Positions 8,390-16,285 of a DNA stretch of 32,266 bases are shown piece after piece (within the stretch, counting starts at the first letter, position 1; each line of letters opens with the position of its first letter). Made by a program: the position numbers and the translations under genes. The notes beneath the pieces were generated by a model that saw only the letters and a list, made by a program, of their open reading frames with translations, did no database searches and was not told where the DNA came from. Source of the stretch: Bacteroidales bacterium (GTDB lineage: Bacteria; Bacteroidota; Bacteroidia; Bacteroidales; F082); NCBI GenBank assembly GCA_017630195.1, contig JAGBVS010000171.1, positions 1 through 32,266 of the forward strand. The letters are read 5' to 3'.

Positions 8390-8620
8390 GAGTTAGGAGA
8401 AACGTTTCATAGATCCAGATTTGTTGACCTATAAACTAATAAAGAGAGAAAATGTTCAAAGTGTAGTGGGAGGAAAAATATTTTTCAACAAATGTTTTTT
8501 TTATTATTTTTTTTTCTAATATTGCGATACAGAAAAAATATTAACTAAAATCATAAGCACAAAACAGAATAAAGGAATTATACCGACATATTATATAATT
8601 AGGAATAGATAGCATTTGTA
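8390..8620. other. Intergenic region without recognisable gene
   Basis: Strongly AT-rich, with a long T-rich tract at about 8492-8518. No open frame with coding character, no clear tandem repeats and no perfect TAnnTTTG box were found. A near match, TAGCATTTG (8610-8618), lies just before the structured RNA and could be a degenerate -7 element. Confidence 0.5.
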
Positions 8621-8621
8621 G

Positions 8622-8760
8622 CTGTCCTTGAACACCAATTTTCCACAATCGTCCTCTTAGGAGGACAACACATCAAGGCCGAGTTACCAGATGCCGTATA
8701 TGCTACGGCGTGGAATAACTTGTTTAGATGTGTGGGCGTGGAAACCCGGTGTTCGAGCAA
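8622..8760 (+). ncRNA. Rod-shaped structured RNA, possible 6S RNA (Bacteroidales-1-like)
   Basis: A long, nearly uninterrupted hairpin can be drawn by eye: 8627-8636 with 8748-8757 (10 pairs), 8640-8646 with 8738-8744, 8668-8674 with 8727-8733 (ACACATC/GATGTGT), 8681-8686 with 8716-8721, CCA 8687-8689 with TGG 8711-8713, and GCCGTA 8693-8698 with TACGGC 8704-8709 closing loop TATGC. A side hairpin GTCCTC-TTAG-GAGGAC (8651-8666) sits in the 5' strand, opposite a short unpaired stretch, forming a central bulge. A closed rod with a central bubble is the 6S RNA architecture, which in this order is represented by the Bacteroidales-1 type. A leader or riboswitch for the TerD operon is the alternative, because the 3' strand can also join a terminator. 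Confidence 0.5.
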
Positions 8761-8783
8761 GGTATAGATTCCACGTTTTTTTT
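8737..8783 (+). terminator. Terminator of the structured RNA, overlapping its 3' strand
   Basis: CGTGGAA (8737-8743) is complementary to TTCCACG (8769-8775), followed by eight T (8776-8783). Bases GTGGAAA are also used in the rod structure, so the two pairings compete. Confidence 0.6.
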
Positions 8784-8834
8784 GTGTTTGGACGAAAAAT
8801 AAAAGTATTTGTAAACCGCTAAAATATAAAAATT

Positions 8835-9518
8835 ATGGTGAACTTAGTAAAAGGTCAGAATCAAGTAATCAATATGAATGTGTTTCATATTGGTTTAGGT
8901 TGGGATGTTAACGAAGGTGCGTCTCCATATCCATTTGATTTAGATGTCTCAGCATTTATGCTTAATAAAAACAAAAAGACCCCTTCCGACGACTATTTGG
9001 TGTTTTATAATTCGGAGAAACGTCTTAGAGTATATTTAGATGGACCAAATAAAGGAGAGTTAGTAAAACCTCTTCAAATTACCCCTTACACATATTGGAG
9101 TTCAAATGATGCGATGCGAGAGCAATCTCGTCCAGTAGATCCGGAATTGTCAGTTATTGGTTCCATTGATGATGAAGATGGTGCAACATCTGAAGATGGT
9201 GATGATGAAACAATGGATATTGATCTCTCTAAAGTTCGTGAAGATATTCAAGAAATAATTATTTCAGTTAGTATATTTGATTATGCCATACGCAAACAAA
9301 ACTTCGGTCAGGTAGAAAGAGCATACGTTCGTTTGTACAAACCAGGACAAGAAGCCGAAGGTCAAGGTGAGTTTATTTATGATTTGACAGAAGATTTTTC
9401 TACATGTTCATCTGTAGAATTCTGTAGATTATATAAACATAACGGTGAATGGAAAGTTCAAGCTACAGGTATAGGCCACAGAGGTGGACTTGAAGAGTTG
9501 GTTGATAAATACATGTAA
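8835..9518 (+). CDS. TerD family protein (variant with long central insert)
   Basis: 227 residues. The TerD fold is evident from FHIGLGWDVNEGASPYPFDL, DVSAFML, SDDYLVFYNS, GDDETMDIDLSKVREDIQEI, NFGQVERAYVRLYKP and LYKHNGEWKVQATGIGHRGG. TerD-type domains bind calcium through acidic loops and are cytoplasmic components of the Ter stress systems. The usual SPDGSVxHTGDNRTGEGDGDDE loop is replaced by an insert of about 60 residues ending in an acidic DDEDGATSEDGDDE stretch, so metal binding is plausible but the ligand set differs. First gene of the Ter island; the next gene begins 2 bases after its stop. Confidence 0.9.
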   Translation: MVNLVKGQNQVINMNVFHIGLGWDVNEGASPYPFDLDVSAFMLNKNKKTPSDDYLVFYNSEKRLRVYLDGPNKGELVKPLQITPYTYWSSNDAMREQSRPVDPELSVIGSIDDEDGATSEDGDDETMDIDLSKVREDIQEIIISVSIFDYAIRKQNFGQVERAYVRLYKPGQEAEGQGEFIYDLTEDFSTCSSVEFCRLYKHNGEWKVQATGIGHRGGLEELVDKYM

Positions 9519-9520
9519 TT

Positions 9521-10150
9521 ATGGCAATAATTTTAGAAAAAGGTGGTGATTCTCATAGAATAAACCTTGAAAAGAATAAAACGATAGATCAGGAAATTGT
9601 TATAAATCTTGATTGGAGCAAAGGCGGTTTTTTGAAACAATTATTTGGAAGTCCAATTGATTTGGATTTGGGATGTTTTTACGAGTTGTGTGATGGTTCT
9701 AAGATGTTGATTGATGGTGTGCAATTTTCACACGGCAGAGGTGGCAGTAGAAATCAAAGAACAAGACAAGGTTGTTATGTTGATAAACCTTATATCTGGC
9801 ACAAAGGAGATGATAGAGGAAACTCGTCTGAATCAGGTGAAACTATCATCGTAAATCCTAAAGGTGTAAATGAAATCAAACGTATAATTGTTTATACATT
9901 CATTTATGAGGGTGTCGCAAAATGGGCTGATACGAATGCTGTTGTGAAAATAAAAGTACCTGGTCACGAAGATGTTATAGTGCAAATGGGACAACAAAAT
10001 GATAATAGGAAATTCTGTGCGATTGCTCAGTTAGATTTTAATGGTGATAGTTCAATTACAGTTAAAAAATTGGTGACATTCCATTATGATCATAGCAATT
10101 GTGACAAATGTTATAATTGGGGCTTCACTTATACAAAAGGTAGTAAATAA
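9521..10150 (+). CDS. TerA-like protein (TerD-superfamily)
   Basis: 209 residues. It resembles the C-terminal domain of TerA rather than TerD: PIDLDLGCFYELCDGSK, IWHKGDDRGNSSESGET, IKRIIVYTFIYEGVAKWADT, CAIAQLDFNG and a C-terminal YNWGFTYTKGSK (compare the family's YgWGlxWxxGxK ending). The GDDRGN...GE acidic loop is the expected metal site. The role is inferred from family: a cytoplasmic partner in Ter complexes. It starts at ATG 9521 immediately after the preceding TerD gene, so the two are translationally close. Confidence 0.85.
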   Translation: MAIILEKGGDSHRINLEKNKTIDQEIVINLDWSKGGFLKQLFGSPIDLDLGCFYELCDGSKMLIDGVQFSHGRGGSRNQRTRQGCYVDKPYIWHKGDDRGNSSESGETIIVNPKGVNEIKRIIVYTFIYEGVAKWADTNAVVKIKVPGHEDVIVQMGQQNDNRKFCAIAQLDFNGDSSITVKKLVTFHYDHSNCDKCYNWGFTYTKGSK

Positions 10151-10243
10151 GCAATAAATAAAACCTTACAGCTTATATATAATAATAATTGTAGTTTTTA
10201 ATTGTAACGTTTTAGAAATTACCTCAATAAGTGAATGATATTA

Positions 10244-10251
10244 TACTTTTG
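10244..10251 (+). promoter_or_regulatory. -7 promoter element before the second TerD-type gene
   Basis: TACTTTTG matches TAnnTTTG, 28 bases upstream of ATG 10280, in the 129-base gap after the TerA-like gene. This could start a separate transcript for the main island. A matching TTG about 19-21 bases upstream is not visible. Confidence 0.5.
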
Positions 10252-10279
10252 CATTGTTAAATCATAAAAATAAAACGAT

Positions 10280-10831
10280 ATGATAAATTTAGAAAAAGGA
10301 CAACGCGTTAACGTTGATTTGCCAAAGTTTACGATTGGTTTAGGTTGGGATACCAACAGTTCAAGTACAGGTTCCGCATTTGATTTAGATGCTTCTGTAT
10401 TTATGTTAGGTGAAAATAGAAAACTTATTGCTGATGAATATTTTGTTTTCTATAACAATTTAAAATCACCAGATGGATCTGTAGAACATACTGGAGATAA
10501 TAGAACAGGTGAAGGTGATGGAGATGATGAAAGCATTAAAATTGACTTAACATCAATCAATCCACAGATTTCTGAAATTGTTGTTGTTGTAACCATTCAC
10601 GAAGCTGAGAAACTTAAACAAAACTTCGGTCAAGTTCACAATTCATTTATAAGAATCTTTGATACTGATACTCAAGAAGAAATATTGAGATATGAGTTAG
10701 AAGAAGACTTCTCTGTAGAAACAGCCGTTGAATTTGGTCGTATTTATAAGAAAAACGGACAATGGAAATTCGAAGCTATCGGTGTAGGACAAAAAGGTGG
10801 CTTGAGAGAATATCTTAATATATACAATTAA
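10280..10831 (+). CDS. TerD/TerE family calcium-binding-fold protein (canonical form)
   Basis: 183 residues, the most canonical TerD-type protein in the window: FTIGLGWDTN, FDLDASVFML, ADEYFVFYNN, the full acidic loop SPDGSVEHTGDNRTGEGDGD, ESIKIDLTSI, VVTIHEAEKLKQNFGQVHNS, IYKKNGQWKFEAIGVGQKGG. The acidic loop with its many Asp/Glu residues is the known calcium-binding region of the family. Length is typical (about 190). It is followed after 14 bases by the TerZ-like gene with an AAGGAGG ribosome-binding site, unusually strong for a Bacteroidales gene. Confidence 0.93.
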   Translation: MINLEKGQRVNVDLPKFTIGLGWDTNSSSTGSAFDLDASVFMLGENRKLIADEYFVFYNNLKSPDGSVEHTGDNRTGEGDGDDESIKIDLTSINPQISEIVVVVTIHEAEKLKQNFGQVHNSFIRIFDTDTQEEILRYELEEDFSVETAVEFGRIYKKNGQWKFEAIGVGQKGGLREYLNIYN

Positions 10832-10845
10832 TTAAGGAGGTAATC

Positions 10846-11568
10846 ATGGCTATTAGACTAGAAAAAGGACAGAGAATCAACCTTGAAAAGTCTTCAGGTT
10901 TAAAACTCACAAACTTCTGCGTGGGATGTAATTGGGGAGCAGTTGAAAGAGTGCAAAGAAAGGAAGTTGTGGTAAGTGAAGGATTCTTAGGTTTTGGAAA
11001 AAAAACAGAATGGAGAGATGTTAAAACCATAGTAGATGTTGACCTTGACCTAAGTTGTCTAATGTTTGATATTGAGGGCAATCCTATTGATCATATATAT
11101 TCCAATCTTTACAGATTTGCGGATAAAGGAGTTGGTTTGCCGAATGGGAAACACGATTCAATGGATAGAGCTTTGCATCATACAGGCGATGATACTCAAG
11201 GTGATGTTGGTGGCGATGATGGCCTCGATAATGAAATCATAACAGTTGATTTGTCACGAGTCAGTAGTGAAATCAATCAAATTGTATTCTTCTTGAATAT
11301 ATATAACAATAAAGATTATAGCGGAGACTTTTCAGGAATACCATATGCTTCAATTCGTATGTATGAAGGTACACCGACAAAAGTTAGAGAAGTTTTTGCA
11401 CAATATGATGTTGCAACAAAAACAGAATGTGTTGGCAAAAGAGCTCTTATTTTAGGAAAACTCTATAAACATAATGGCGATTGGAAATTTGCAGCAATTG
11501 GTGATGCTCATGAAGACAATTCTATTGTGCATACTATAGCAAGAGTTATGAAAGACTATTCAAAATAA
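10846..11568 (+). CDS. TerZ/TerX-like TerD-superfamily protein
   Basis: 240 residues. LTNFCVGCNWGAVER and VDVDLDLSCLMFDIEGNPID match the TerZ/TerX subgroup, in which the first strands are separated by a longer loop. The acidic region is variant: ALHHTGDDTQGDVGGDDGLD, with ITVDLSRVSSEINQIVFFLN following. It ends with LYKHNGDWKFAAIGDAHEDN. Two inserted segments (about 30-55, EVVVSEGFLGFGKKTEWRD) distinguish it from the canonical TerD. A cytoplasmic metal-binding role is inferred from the family. Preceded by AAGGAGG at 10834-10840. Confidence 0.85.
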   Translation: MAIRLEKGQRINLEKSSGLKLTNFCVGCNWGAVERVQRKEVVVSEGFLGFGKKTEWRDVKTIVDVDLDLSCLMFDIEGNPIDHIYSNLYRFADKGVGLPNGKHDSMDRALHHTGDDTQGDVGGDDGLDNEIITVDLSRVSSEINQIVFFLNIYNNKDYSGDFSGIPYASIRMYEGTPTKVREVFAQYDVATKTECVGKRALILGKLYKHNGDWKFAAIGDAHEDNSIVHTIARVMKDYSK

Positions 11569-11600
11569 ATAAAATTATTAACAATTAAATACAGTAAAAA

Positions 11601-12239
11601 ATGAGAAGATTACCTGTATATTTATTATTAGACACATCTGGTTCTATGTATGGAGAACCTATTGAAGCAGTTAAAAATGGAGTGCAAGTGCTTATTTCTA
11701 CATTGAGACAAGATCCTTACGCACTCGAAACAGCTTATTTGAGTATAATTACTTTCGATAGTAATGCTAAGCAGATAGTTCCATTAACAGAATTGTCAAC
11801 GTTCCAAATGCCAAATATTGAAGCAAATGGTTGTACAGCTTTGGGCGAAGCATTGACTCTTTTAGCAAATAAAGTAGATAGCGAAGTGACAAAGACAACA
11901 GCAGAAGTAAAAGGTGACTGGAAACCATTAGTTTTTATTATGACAGACGGTGAACCAACAGACAATTTGAACAATGGGCTAGCTGAATTAAAAAAACGTA
12001 AATTCGGTATGATTGTGGCATGTGCAGCAGGTCAAGGTGCAAACACAAATACATTGAAACAAATCACAGAAAGTGTAGTTCAATTGGATACAGCAGATAG
12101 CGCAACTATCAAGTCATTCTTCAAGTGGGTTTCTGCTTCAGTAAGTGCTGGTAGTATGAAAGTAGAAGAAACATGTCAAGAGGTAGGCAGTTTAAGTGAA
12201 TTACCACCTCCACCACCAGAAGTTAATATTGTTGTCTGA
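11601..12239 (+). CDS. TerY-type von Willebrand factor A protein 1
   Basis: 212 residues forming one vWA domain with an intact MIDAS metal site: DTSGS (11-15), T79 in NGCTALGEA, and D116 in TDGEPTD. The TerY family of small vWA proteins is associated with a protein kinase and a PP2C phosphatase in the TerY-P triad. A linker of about 30 residues leads to a proline-rich tail, LPPPPPEVNIVV, shared with the next two vWA proteins. No signal peptide or TM segment, so cytoplasmic. A hairpin terminator follows it, so it may be made in larger amounts than the genes behind it. Confidence 0.92.
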   Translation: MRRLPVYLLLDTSGSMYGEPIEAVKNGVQVLISTLRQDPYALETAYLSIITFDSNAKQIVPLTELSTFQMPNIEANGCTALGEALTLLANKVDSEVTKTTAEVKGDWKPLVFIMTDGEPTDNLNNGLAELKKRKFGMIVACAAGQGANTNTLKQITESVVQLDTADSATIKSFFKWVSASVSAGSMKVEETCQEVGSLSELPPPPPEVNIVV

Positions 12240-12246
12240 TATTAAG

Positions 12247-12296
12247 AAAAAGGCGATTGCAATCATTTTTGAAAAGTGATTTGCAATTGCCTTTTG
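12247..12296 (+). terminator. Strong hairpin (partial terminator) inside the Ter island
   Basis: AAAAGGCGATTGCAATCA (12247-12264) pairs with TGATTTGCAATTGCCTTTT (12277-12295), with one G-T pair and one bulged base, closing a loop of about a dozen bases. The 3' arm ends in TTTT. It sits in the 78-base gap between vWA genes 1 and 2. Confidence 0.7.
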
Positions 12297-12317
12297 TATA
12301 ACCAAATCTCTAGGATT

Positions 12318-12953
12318 ATGAGAAGATTACCAGTTTATTTGCTTATAGATACATCTGGTTCTATGAAAGGTGAACCTATAGAATCAGTTAAGGTTGGAGT
12401 AGAGTCCATGATTGCTACTTTACGCCAAGATCCGTATGCTTTAGAGACTGTAAATATCAGTATTATTACATACGATAGAGAAGTTAAAGTCCTATTCCCA
12501 TTGACACCATTGGAAGATATACAATTACCTGATATAACAACACCTGATTCTGGGCCTACTCATACAGGAGCAGCTCTAGAAAAATTATGTGAGCAATTAG
12601 ATGCAGAGGTAACATTAAGCACTTCTGATAGAAAAGGAGATTGGATGCCATTGTTGTTTATCATGACAGACGGACACCCATCCGATGTGATGGTTTATAA
12701 CCAGATAGTTCCAATAGTAAAGAAGAAGAAAATTGCTAGCATTATCGCATGTGCGGCAGGAATGAAGGCTAAAATTGAACCCTTAAAACAACTAACAGAT
12801 CAAGTATATTCATTGGATACAATGGATAGCACAAGTTTTAAGAAATTCTTCAAATGGGTTTCTGACTTGATTGAAGTTGGAAACAAAAGTGTTGGAGCAA
12901 CGGAAGATTTGGTTCTTCCACCACCGCCAGAAGAGGTTAATTCCATTATATAG
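12318..12953 (+). CDS. TerY-type von Willebrand factor A protein 2
   Basis: 211 residues. MIDAS residues are intact: DTSGS (11-15), T in SGPTHTGAALE, D in TDGHPSD. The ATG at 12318 is chosen (MRRLPVYLLIDTSGSM) because the four vWA paralogues all start M(L)RRLP; an in-frame ATG at 12276 lies in the terminator hairpin and would add an unrelated 14 residues. The first half is nearly the same as vWA protein 3 (GEPIESVKVG, ESMIATL, VNISIITYDREVKVL, TPDSGPTHTGAALE), while the second half is closer to vWA protein 1. The tail is LPPPPEEVNSII. Confidence 0.9.
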   Translation: MRRLPVYLLIDTSGSMKGEPIESVKVGVESMIATLRQDPYALETVNISIITYDREVKVLFPLTPLEDIQLPDITTPDSGPTHTGAALEKLCEQLDAEVTLSTSDRKGDWMPLLFIMTDGHPSDVMVYNQIVPIVKKKKIASIIACAAGMKAKIEPLKQLTDQVYSLDTMDSTSFKKFFKWVSDLIEVGNKSVGATEDLVLPPPPEEVNSII

Positions 12954-13002
12954 TTTATACCAATGTAATAATTGAGAATTTATAAATAGCAGAATCATAT
13001 AT

Positions 13003-13635
13003 ATGCTACGCAGATTACCTGTTTATTTATTAGTCGACACTTCCAGTTCTATGAAAGGTGAACCTATAGAATCAGTTAAGGTTGGAATAGAGTCTATGAT
13101 TGCAACTCTAAGCCAAGACCCTTATGCTTTGGAAAGAGTTAACATCAGTATTATTACATACGATAGAGAAGTTAAAGTTCTTCTTCCGTTGACACCATTG
13201 AAAGACCTGCAATTGCCTAATATAATCACACCTGATTCGGGTCCTACTCACACAGGTGCAGCTCTCGAAATGTTATTAGAAATAGTTAATCAAGAAGTCA
13301 ATAGGGGATGTCCTGAACATGCAGGAGATTATAGGCCATTTTTATTTTTGATGACTGACGGGAAATTGTCAGACACTCAATTATTCAACTCTGTTGTTTA
13401 TAGAGTAAAATCTAAATTCGCAACAATTGTATGTTTTACATCTGGTACCAAAGTAAAAATAGATTGCCTTGAACTTTTATCAGACAAGGTTTACCCAATA
13501 GATAATTTAGATAGTGTTAATTTTAAGAAATTATTTACTTGGCCTTCTGGTTTTCCGGGAGAATATGGAATAAATCATTCTTTATGTGAATTGATTTTGC
13601 CACCACCTCTGGAAGAAATGGATATTATTATATGA
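13003..13635 (+). CDS. TerY-type von Willebrand factor A protein 3 (divergent C-terminal half)
   Basis: 210 residues. MIDAS is kept (DTSSS, THTG, TDGKLSD). The first ~85 residues are almost the same as vWA protein 2, then similarity drops abruptly after SGPTHTGAALE. The last part has lost the FFKWVS motif seen in the other copies (here LFTWPSGFPG). The tail LPPPLEEMDIII keeps the proline-acidic-hydrophobic pattern. Likely a recent duplicate or gene-conversion product that is drifting or specialising; the frame is intact. Confidence 0.88.
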   Translation: MLRRLPVYLLVDTSSSMKGEPIESVKVGIESMIATLSQDPYALERVNISIITYDREVKVLLPLTPLKDLQLPNIITPDSGPTHTGAALEMLLEIVNQEVNRGCPEHAGDYRPFLFLMTDGKLSDTQLFNSVVYRVKSKFATIVCFTSGTKVKIDCLELLSDKVYPIDNLDSVNFKKLFTWPSGFPGEYGINHSLCELILPPPLEEMDIII

Positions 13636-13670
13636 CAAGAAGATTACTATAACATTAAAATACTGATTAT

Positions 13671-14723
13671 ATGAGACGTTTACCAATATATTTCCTTATA
13701 GATGTATCAGAATCAATGGTTGGCGAACCTATTGAACAAGTACAAAATGGTATAAGAAACATTATACAAGATTTGAGAACCGACCCGTACGCATTGGAAA
13801 CAGTTTTTGTTTCAGTGATAGTCTTTGCAGGCAAAGCGCGTACGATTATTCCATTAACAGAATTATATAAATTCTATCCACCGACACTACCTATAGGTGG
13901 AGGTACCTCATTAGGATATGCAATGGATTTCCTTATGAATGACATAGATACTTCTGTACAAAAAACAACATTGGAAGTTAAAGGCGATTGGAAACCAATA
14001 ATTTTCTTGTTCACTGATGGTACGCCTACCGATAATCCAAGCAGAGCATTCCAAAGATGGAACGATAAATATAGAAGAGGCTGTAATCTGGTTGCAGTTT
14101 CAATAGGTGACAATGTTGACACAAATATGCTAGGAAGCATTACTGAAAATGTATTAAGATTAAAAGATACAGATGAACATTCATTTAGAGAGTTTTTCAA
14201 ATGGGTGACAGTTTCAATTAAAACATCCAGTATGTCTGTTGAAGAAACTTCATCAGATGAATTGAAGTTAGCTCCTGTCGATGGAATCAATCTTGAAAAA
14301 GTTGATACAGAGCACAAGTGTAGAGTTGATGAAAACTTTGCCGTAATCATGGGTAAATGTCAGACAACCAATCGTCCTTATCTAATGAAATTTGGAAAAC
14401 GTATAAAACAATCTGTCATAGAAGGTTTAGAAAATTTTAATACTACAGATTTTAAATTGGTAGGTGCATATCCTATTGACGAAGAATCTTATAATTCATT
14501 GTCAGATAATTCTAATATAAAACCAAATATCAATACATTGGATTTATTAGGTGTTCCAACATGTCCGTGTTGTGGAAATCAGTTTGGTTTGGTGGTTTGT
14601 GAATGTGGAAGTGTTTTTTGTGTAGGAGAAGAAATGCAAAACAGATGTCCGTGGTGTGGAACGGAAGGAACATTAAGTCAATGTGGAACAGAAGGAATTA
14701 ATATTAATAGAACAATAGGATAA
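13671..14723 (+). CDS. TerY-type vWA protein 4 with C-terminal zinc-ribbon (TerY-C-like) domain
   Basis: 350 residues. vWA domain at 1-180 with MIDAS DVSES (11-15), T79 in GGGTSLGYA, and D116 in TDGTPTD; FFKWVTVSIK closes the domain. In place of the proline-rich tail it carries a domain of about 150 residues ending in a cysteine-rich module: CPCC (298-301), CEC (310-312), C317, CPWC (326-329), consistent with a zinc-binding TerY C-terminal domain. This is the most complete TerY in the island, directly before the PP2C gene (4-base gap). Confidence 0.92.
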   Translation: MRRLPIYFLIDVSESMVGEPIEQVQNGIRNIIQDLRTDPYALETVFVSVIVFAGKARTIIPLTELYKFYPPTLPIGGGTSLGYAMDFLMNDIDTSVQKTTLEVKGDWKPIIFLFTDGTPTDNPSRAFQRWNDKYRRGCNLVAVSIGDNVDTNMLGSITENVLRLKDTDEHSFREFFKWVTVSIKTSSMSVEETSSDELKLAPVDGINLEKVDTEHKCRVDENFAVIMGKCQTTNRPYLMKFGKRIKQSVIEGLENFNTTDFKLVGAYPIDEESYNSLSDNSNIKPNINTLDLLGVPTCPCCGNQFGLVVCECGSVFCVGEEMQNRCPWCGTEGTLSQCGTEGININRTIG

Positions 14724-14727
14724 TAAT

Positions 14728-16272
14728 ATGAAAAATATAATAAATACACTTTTAGGTAAATATTTCCCTGAAGGAATCTCAGACGCAAGACAGTCTGATA
14801 TTGCTGATTTTATTTCAGAGAAAATATATAAAGAATATAAAGAGTATAACATGAATAAGGAGATTGTTATTAAAAATAAGGTGGATTCTTTGAACATTGC
14901 ATTACCAAATGCCAAAGTTGGAGAATATTATTCTCAGTTAATAAAGATTGAGGACCCTGATGTTGTTGAATATTGGGTGGAAGGTATGGATGGTACAGGC
15001 CTGACCGTTGAACAAGAGATTGTTCTAAAACAAGAAGACCAACATCCAAAAGATGAGACAATTGTTCTTGAAAATGTTTCTGATGAACAAACCTTTGATG
15101 AAACCGTTACTTCAGAAACTATTTCAGAAGAATCTGTTTATGAGGGAAAAGTGATTGATTCTAATCAAACTCCAAGTGTAGTTGTTGGCACAAATGAAAT
15201 AGGAATTGTAATAAAAGGCAATCCTGCTACAGCAGGTGATTTTGATATTGTATTAAAATACAAATATAAAGGTTGGTATGATGGATGTAATATTCTTGAG
15301 CGCAAATTAAAGTTTGCTATAAATCCAGATCCTCGTTCTTTATGGAAAGATATTCCAACTGACAAGAATATCAAATTTTACAAAGAAGACTACATTTGCG
15401 AATATGTAACAGTTCCAGAAAATGATAAAGGTCCTCAGAAAGACATTGTAGCTGCAAGTAAAAGAGGACGTTCTCATGCTCATGAAGGCAAAGCTAGAGA
15501 CGACCATTTCCAATTATATCACAATGATGAAAATGGTTGGTATATAATGGCTGTTGCTGACGGAGCTGGCTCTGCAAAATATTCAAGGAAAGGTTCTGCT
15601 GTGGCTTGTGAGACTTGCGTTGAACATTGTAAACAAGCATTGGAGACGCCAACTGAATTGGAGAATGCTATCATTGAATTAAGCAAGGCTGAAGCAGGTG
15701 TATCAAATAGAACAATTAGTACTTTAATTTATAACATAATTGGAGGTGCAGCACTTAAAGCTCATCGTGCAATTTCGGATACTGCTGCTGCCAACGAAGA
15801 TCAAGTTCGTGATTATTCAACAACATTATTGCTTGCTATATGCAAAAAATTTGACTTTGGCTGGTTCGTGGCTTCATTCTGGGTTGGTGATGGTGCAATG
15901 TGCATATATGATAAAGAACGTCAATATATAAGAGTACTAGGAGCTCCTGATGGTGGTGAGTATGCAGGTCAGACTCGTTTCTTGACTATGAAAGAAATAT
16001 TTACACCAGAATCCATTATGTCAAGATTGAAATATTCTATTGAAAAGGACTTCTCAGCTTTAATGTTAATGACAGATGGTATTTCCGACCCGTTCTTTGA
16101 AACGGATGCTAATCTTAATAGAATTGAAAAATGGAACGACTTATGGGATAATATAAATTCCGAAGTTGAATTGACAGATGATAATTCTGAATCTCAATAC
16201 CAATTATTAAAATGGTTAGACTTTTGGTCACAAGGTAATCATGATGATAGAACAATAGCAATACTTTATTAA
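14728..16272 (+). CDS. PP2C-type Ser/Thr phosphatase with Ig-like N-terminal domain
   Basis: 514 residues. The C-terminal half is a PP2C domain: RDDHF (about 257), VADGAGSAKYSRKGS (about 276-290), YSTTLLLAI, VGDGAMCIY (about 386), LMTDGISDPF (about 447) and NHDDRTIAILY at the C-terminus; these supply the aspartates that bind the metal pair. The N-terminal ~210 residues include NIALPNAKVGEYYSQLIKIE, reminiscent of Ig/cadherin-like He_PIG modules, then an acidic linker rich in E/T and a second beta-rich stretch. No signal peptide, so cytoplasmic. It forms the phosphatase arm of the TerY-P triad, opposing the kinase(s) encoded directly downstream. Confidence 0.9.
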   Translation: MKNIINTLLGKYFPEGISDARQSDIADFISEKIYKEYKEYNMNKEIVIKNKVDSLNIALPNAKVGEYYSQLIKIEDPDVVEYWVEGMDGTGLTVEQEIVLKQEDQHPKDETIVLENVSDEQTFDETVTSETISEESVYEGKVIDSNQTPSVVVGTNEIGIVIKGNPATAGDFDIVLKYKYKGWYDGCNILERKLKFAINPDPRSLWKDIPTDKNIKFYKEDYICEYVTVPENDKGPQKDIVAASKRGRSHAHEGKARDDHFQLYHNDENGWYIMAVADGAGSAKYSRKGSAVACETCVEHCKQALETPTELENAIIELSKAEAGVSNRTISTLIYNIIGGAALKAHRAISDTAAANEDQVRDYSTTLLLAICKKFDFGWFVASFWVGDGAMCIYDKERQYIRVLGAPDGGEYAGQTRFLTMKEIFTPESIMSRLKYSIEKDFSALMLMTDGISDPFFETDANLNRIEKWNDLWDNINSEVELTDDNSESQYQLLKWLDFWSQGNHDDRTIAILY

Positions 16273-16285
16273 TAACATTAAGATT

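Noticed and set aside
8622-8783. Known riboswitch class (cobalamin, SAM, TPP, c-di-GMP)
   Set aside because: None of the conserved core sequences of these classes could be recognised; the rod shape fits 6S RNA better.
12276-12317. 14-residue N-terminal extension of vWA protein 2
   Set aside because: It lies in the terminator hairpin, and all paralogues begin with M(L)RRLP.
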